Shown here piece after piece: positions 61,056-64,000 of a stretch of DNA of 64,000 nucleotides. The stretch comes from an uncultured Myxococcales bacterium (GTDB lineage Bacteria > Myxococcota_A > Polyangia > Polyangiales > Polyangiaceae), in contig CALFEQ010000179.1 in assembly GCA_937949945.1 (NCBI GenBank), positions 62,001 through 126,000 on the forward strand, written 5' to 3'. A model generated the notes under the pieces. It was not told the DNA's origin. It saw nothing but the letters and a program-made list of their open reading frames with translations, and searched no databases. The position numbers and the translations under genes are program-made. Position 1 is the first letter of the stretch, and each line of letters opens with the position of its first letter.

Positions 61056-63242
61056 GTGTTTTCGATCATCATCAGCGAGAAGGGCGGCGCGGAGCGGAGG
61101 GAGACCTTCGACAAGAACGAGATCAACGTCGGGCGCGTTCAGGGCAACGACTTGATGCTCCCGAAGGGGAACGTGTCGAAGCACCACGCGCGTCTCCTCT
61201 TCCGCGATGGTCGTTTCATCGTCACCGACCTGAAGAGCACCAACGGCACGTACGTCAACGGACGGAAGATCGCGCAAGCGACGATCGTCCGTGAGGGCGA
61301 CAAGATCTACATCGGCGACTTCGTTCTCCGCCTCGAGACGAACGGCGCCGGCGCCGCCGCGGACCAACAGCAGACGACGGGCGACGACGAGCTGCGCACC
61401 GTCGGGCGCAACGATCCGGCGCCCGGTCCTGCGCCGGGTCGACCGCCCGCGCCGCTGCCGAACGCGCCGCCGGCGGTCACGCTCAAGGCGCCCACGCATC
61501 CTCCGGGCGCGCCGCTGCCGAGGCCGCAACCGGCGAACGTGTCGACGTCGCCGTCGCCGCTCGGAATGTCGTCGCCGGGGCTCGCACCCTCGCCGCCCGC
61601 GGCGCCGCCGCCTGCTCCTCCGCGCTCTCCGGAGCCGCAGAGCTTCGCGCTCGATCAGGATCCCGACGACAGCTCGCCGGTGCAGCCGGCGAAGGCGCGC
61701 GGCCCGTCGGGGCCGCCTCCCGCGGCCCCGGGCGTCCGGCCGCTCACGATGCCGCTCAACCAGATGTCGCCGCCGGTCATCGCGCCGCGCGTGACGTCGG
61801 GCGGCGGCGGGGCCGCGGCGCCTCCGCCCGTGCCGCCGCCTCAACCCGTCGGGCCGCCTCCGCTGCCGCCGCCGGTCGCCGCTCCGCCGCCGCCGGTCGC
61901 GCAGCCCGCTGCGCCCGCTCCGACGGTTTCGCCTTCGATGCCGCCGCCCGGGCGAGCGACGGCGCCGCCTCCGCGCGTGCCTCCGAAGGAGACGCCGGCG
62001 CAGGCCGGACGTCGCCTCGCGCTGATGACGCTCCTCGACCGCATCGCCGACGCGGTCGATCTCTCGCCGCTCGGCACGAACCCGACCGTGCCGGACGCGC
62101 TCGCGCAGCAGATCGAGCGCGCCGCGCGCGAGCAGGCGAACGCGATGCGCGAGGAGGGCGACGCTCCGGAGGGGATCGACCTCGACGCCGTCGTCCGCGA
62201 TGCGCACCGTGAGCTCGTCGGGCTCGGCGCCTTCGGGCCTCTGCTCGAAGACGAGGAGGTCGCCGAGATCCACTGCGTGCGCTACGACCAGCTCTTCACG
62301 CTGCGTGGCGGCACCACGGTGACCGCGGAGTCCAACGCGTTCAGCAGCGAGGAGGCGCTCGCGCGCGTCGTCGCGCGTCTCGCGCAGCAGAGCGGCGAGC
62401 CGTGCAAGCCGGGCGACACCGTGATCGAGCGCAGGCTGCCTCGCGCCGCCTTCGTCGCGATCGCGCCGCCCGCCGCGGCCAACTGGGTCGTCTCGATCCG
62501 CAAGCGTCGCCGCATCGAGACGACGTTCGAGGAGCTCACGCGCGCCAACTCGATGTCGAAGCCGATGGCGCAGTTCCTCGAGGCGTGCCTCACGGCGCGC
62601 GCGAACATCCTCGTCTCCGGAAACGCGCCGCTGCCGTTGCTCTCCGCGCTCGCGGCGGCCGGCCCCGGCGGCGAGCGGGTGGTCGTCGTCCAAGACGTCG
62701 AGGAGATCGGCGTCGGCAACGCGCACGCGGCGAGCCTCACGCTCGGCGACACGCGCAAGCTCGGCGAGGAGTGCGTCCGCGCCGCGTCGAAGCTCCGCGC
62801 CGACCGGCTCATCGTCACGCAGCTCTCGGGCGGCGTGGCGGCGGCGACCGTCGACGCGATGGCGGAAGGAAACGACGGCGTGCTCGCGGCCCTGCCGGCG
62901 CCGACGCTGCGGCAGGGGCTCGGCAGGCTCGTCGCGCAGCTCGCGCTCCACCGGCCCGGCCTTTCGATCGAAGGCATGCGCGAGGTCGTCGGCGAGGCGT
63001 TCGACATCGCCATCGAGATGTCCTCGTTCCCCGACGGGCGCCTTCGCCTCACGCGCATCGCCGAGCTCGGCGGCGCCGACTCGAAGGGCATCGTCGCGCG
63101 CGACCTCTTCGTGTTCAACGCCGACCCGGCCGGTGGCGACGGCAGCTTCAGCGCGACGGGCGTCGTCCCGCGCATCGCCAACGAGCTCGCTGCTCGCGGC
63201 ATGAAGCTCGACGGCTCGATGTTCAAGCGCGCCGGCCGCTGA
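61056..63242 (+). CDS. FHA domain fused by a Pro-rich linker to a CpaF/TadA-type ATPase domain lacking catalytic motifs
   Basis: The protein has 728 residues from GTG 61056 (AGGGGAT upstream). The FHA domain (1-95) is canonical: INVGRVQGNDLMLPKG, NVSKHHARLLFRDGR, DLKSTNGTYVNGRKI. A linker of about 200 residues is Pro/Ala-rich. The rest follows CpaF/TadA ATPases closely: FLEACLTARANILVSG, RVVVVQDVEEIGVG, LRADRLIVTQLSGG, then NDGVLAALPAPTLRQGL. Yet Walker A (expected GGTGSGKTT) is replaced by GNAPLPLL, the Asp-box Glu is Gln (VVQDVEE), the Walker B Glu is gone (VTQLSGG for GEVRGG) and the His of VHAN is absent. It therefore should not hydrolyse ATP and is probably a phospho-Thr-sensing scaffold. 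No Tad pilus genes are in view. Confidence 0.9.
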   Translation: MFSIIISEKGGAERRETFDKNEINVGRVQGNDLMLPKGNVSKHHARLLFRDGRFIVTDLKSTNGTYVNGRKIAQATIVREGDKIYIGDFVLRLETNGAGAAADQQQTTGDDELRTVGRNDPAPGPAPGRPPAPLPNAPPAVTLKAPTHPPGAPLPRPQPANVSTSPSPLGMSSPGLAPSPPAAPPPAPPRSPEPQSFALDQDPDDSSPVQPAKARGPSGPPPAAPGVRPLTMPLNQMSPPVIAPRVTSGGGGAAAPPPVPPPQPVGPPPLPPPVAAPPPPVAQPAAPAPTVSPSMPPPGRATAPPPRVPPKETPAQAGRRLALMTLLDRIADAVDLSPLGTNPTVPDALAQQIERAAREQANAMREEGDAPEGIDLDAVVRDAHRELVGLGAFGPLLEDEEVAEIHCVRYDQLFTLRGGTTVTAESNAFSSEEALARVVARLAQQSGEPCKPGDTVIERRLPRAAFVAIAPPAAANWVVSIRKRRRIETTFEELTRANSMSKPMAQFLEACLTARANILVSGNAPLPLLSALAAAGPGGERVVVVQDVEEIGVGNAHAASLTLGDTRKLGEECVRAASKLRADRLIVTQLSGGVAAATVDAMAEGNDGVLAALPAPTLRQGLGRLVAQLALHRPGLSIEGMREVVGEAFDIAIEMSSFPDGRLRLTRIAELGGADSKGIVARDLFVFNADPAGGDGSFSATGVVPRIANELAARGMKLDGSMFKRAGR

Positions 63243-64000
63243 TCGGTACGACGGGCTCCGCGGGCTTGCCGCGGGGAGGGAGGGCATCCTCCTCGCCGCG
63301 GTAGAGCGCGCCCTTCGGAGGATCCGTGGTCTCGCCGTCGCGCTGATAGCGCGCGAGGACCTCGTCGAGCACGGGGAGCGCGAGCGGCTTCGTCAGGTGC
63401 TCGTCGAAGCCCGCCTCCTTGGTCCGCTTCCGATCGACGGGCTGACCGTAGCCGGTGACCGCGACGAGCGCGATGTCCCGGAGCGACTCGTCGGCGCGGA
63501 TCGTCCGCGCGAGCTCGTATCCGTTCATGCCGGGAAGACCGATGTCGCAGAGGACGAGATCGGGCTTTTCGCGGCGGAGCGCGACGAGCGCGTCCGGCGC
63601 GTTCGATGCGGTCTCGACGTGGTGTCCCTCGAGCTCCAGGAGGTCTCGGAGCATCGAGGCGGCGTCGACGTTGTCTTCGACGAGCAAGATGCGCTTTGCG
63701 CGAAGCGTGCTCGCACCGGCCGCCCTCGCGTCATGGTGCTCGGTCTCGACCGCGCGCAGCGCGAGCGGGAGGCGAACGACGAACTCCGCGCCGGTGCCGG
63801 GACCCTCGCTGTACGCCGTGATCGTCCCGCGATGGAGCTCGACGAGCCCCTTGGCGAGCGCGAGCCCGAGGCCGAGACCTCCGGCGGCGCGCGCCGTGTC
63901 CTGGGGGGCGTCTTGTTGGAACGGCTCGAAGATGCGCGACAGCATCTCGGACCGAATCCCCACGCCCGTGTCCCGGACGCGCGCGACCGCCTGATCGCCG
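63223..64000 (-). CDS. Hybrid histidine kinase, C-terminal part with receiver domain (N-terminus beyond window)
   Basis: About 259 residues are visible. The end of an HATPase_c domain has VARVRDTGVGI (D-x-G-x-G), IFEPFQQ (F box) and AGGLGLGLALAKGLVELHRG (G2 box). A linker is followed by a receiver domain: ILLVEDNVDAASMLRDLLEL (acidic pair), DLVLCDIGLPGMNGYEL (phospho-acceptor Asp in CDIGLPG), VAVTGYGQ (Thr switch) and HLTKPLALP (Lys). All receiver residues are present. The sensor and dimerisation domains lie to the right of the window. Its stop lies inside the end of the FHA gene, the two convergent genes overlapping by 20 nt. Confidence 0.93.
   Translation of the reverse strand, partial: GDQAVARVRDTGVGIRSEMLSRIFEPFQQDAPQDTARAAGGLGLGLALAKGLVELHRGTITAYSEGPGTGAEFVVRLPLALRAVETEHHDARAAGASTLRAKRILLVEDNVDAASMLRDLLELEGHHVETASNAPDALVALRREKPDLVLCDIGLPGMNGYELARTIRADESLRDIALVAVTGYGQPVDRKRTKEAGFDEHLTKPLALPVLDEVLARYQRDGETTDPPKGALYRGEEDALPPRGKPAEPVVPISGRRA

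Overview
This window is very GC-rich. It looks like a chromosomal segment of a Myxococcota bacterium, probably of the Sorangium/Polyangium side (inference). The signs are a Ser/Thr kinase fused to FHA, FHA and GYF-type signalling proteins, long families of duplicated lipoproteins rich in Asp/Ala/Gly/Pro, and large periplasmic transglutaminase-like proteins beside an aerobic core set of genes. I see no tRNA, rRNA, CRISPR array, IS transposase, phage or plasmid genes.

Layout. At 1-557 is the 3'-truncated yebC, reading left. At 748-5892 is a tandem array of five WD40-like (PD40) lipoprotein paralogues, the third broken by several frameshifts. At 5905-9255 are a small helical protein and an M19-like dipeptidase with two inserted beta-rich repeats. 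At 9283-16955 two translationally coupled DUF3857/transglutaminase-like proteins sit together; one keeps its Cys and the other has lost it. At 17060-19827 a TM/PEGA-like protein converges with a GYF_2-type TM protein. At 20488-21774 is icd. At 22134-26042 are four LamG-like lipoproteins (one frameshifted), separated by copies of a MITE-like element ending in heptamer repeats.

At 26082-31799, reading left, is a tightly overlapping five-gene phosphonate operon: PEP mutase fused to a nucleotidyltransferase, phosphonopyruvate decarboxylase, 2-aminoethylphosphonate transaminase, CDP-alcohol phosphatidyltransferase, and a second nucleotidyltransferase. Read as a pathway, it turns PEP into 2-aminoethylphosphonate, activates it with a nucleotide, and attaches it to a lipid, giving a phosphonolipid.

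At 32123-45000 are a membrane-associated metallophosphoesterase, a four-TM protein, mdh, a Big2-like lipoprotein, sucCD, a CrtI-like FAD oxidoreductase, ndk, dapD-dapE and two SH3-like lipoproteins. At 45383-56875 are a HEAT-repeat protein, alaS, a small conserved protein, a kinase-FHA-GGDEF-like protein, purF, an NTF2-like protein, HMG-CoA lyase and a DUF192 lipoprotein. At 56959-64000 are a cyclophilin lipoprotein, a YbhB-type protein, a polytopic membrane protein, a 63-residue protein, an FHA protein with a CpaF-type ATPase domain that has lost its catalytic motifs, and the end of a hybrid histidine kinase.

Two general features stand out. Many genes have a TAnnnT-type -10 element only 6-13 nt before the start codon, suggesting leaderless or nearly leaderless transcripts. 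Intergenic gaps just 3' of genes repeatedly hold elements bounded by inverted heptamer arrays, with units AGTCCTC or GGCTCCA.
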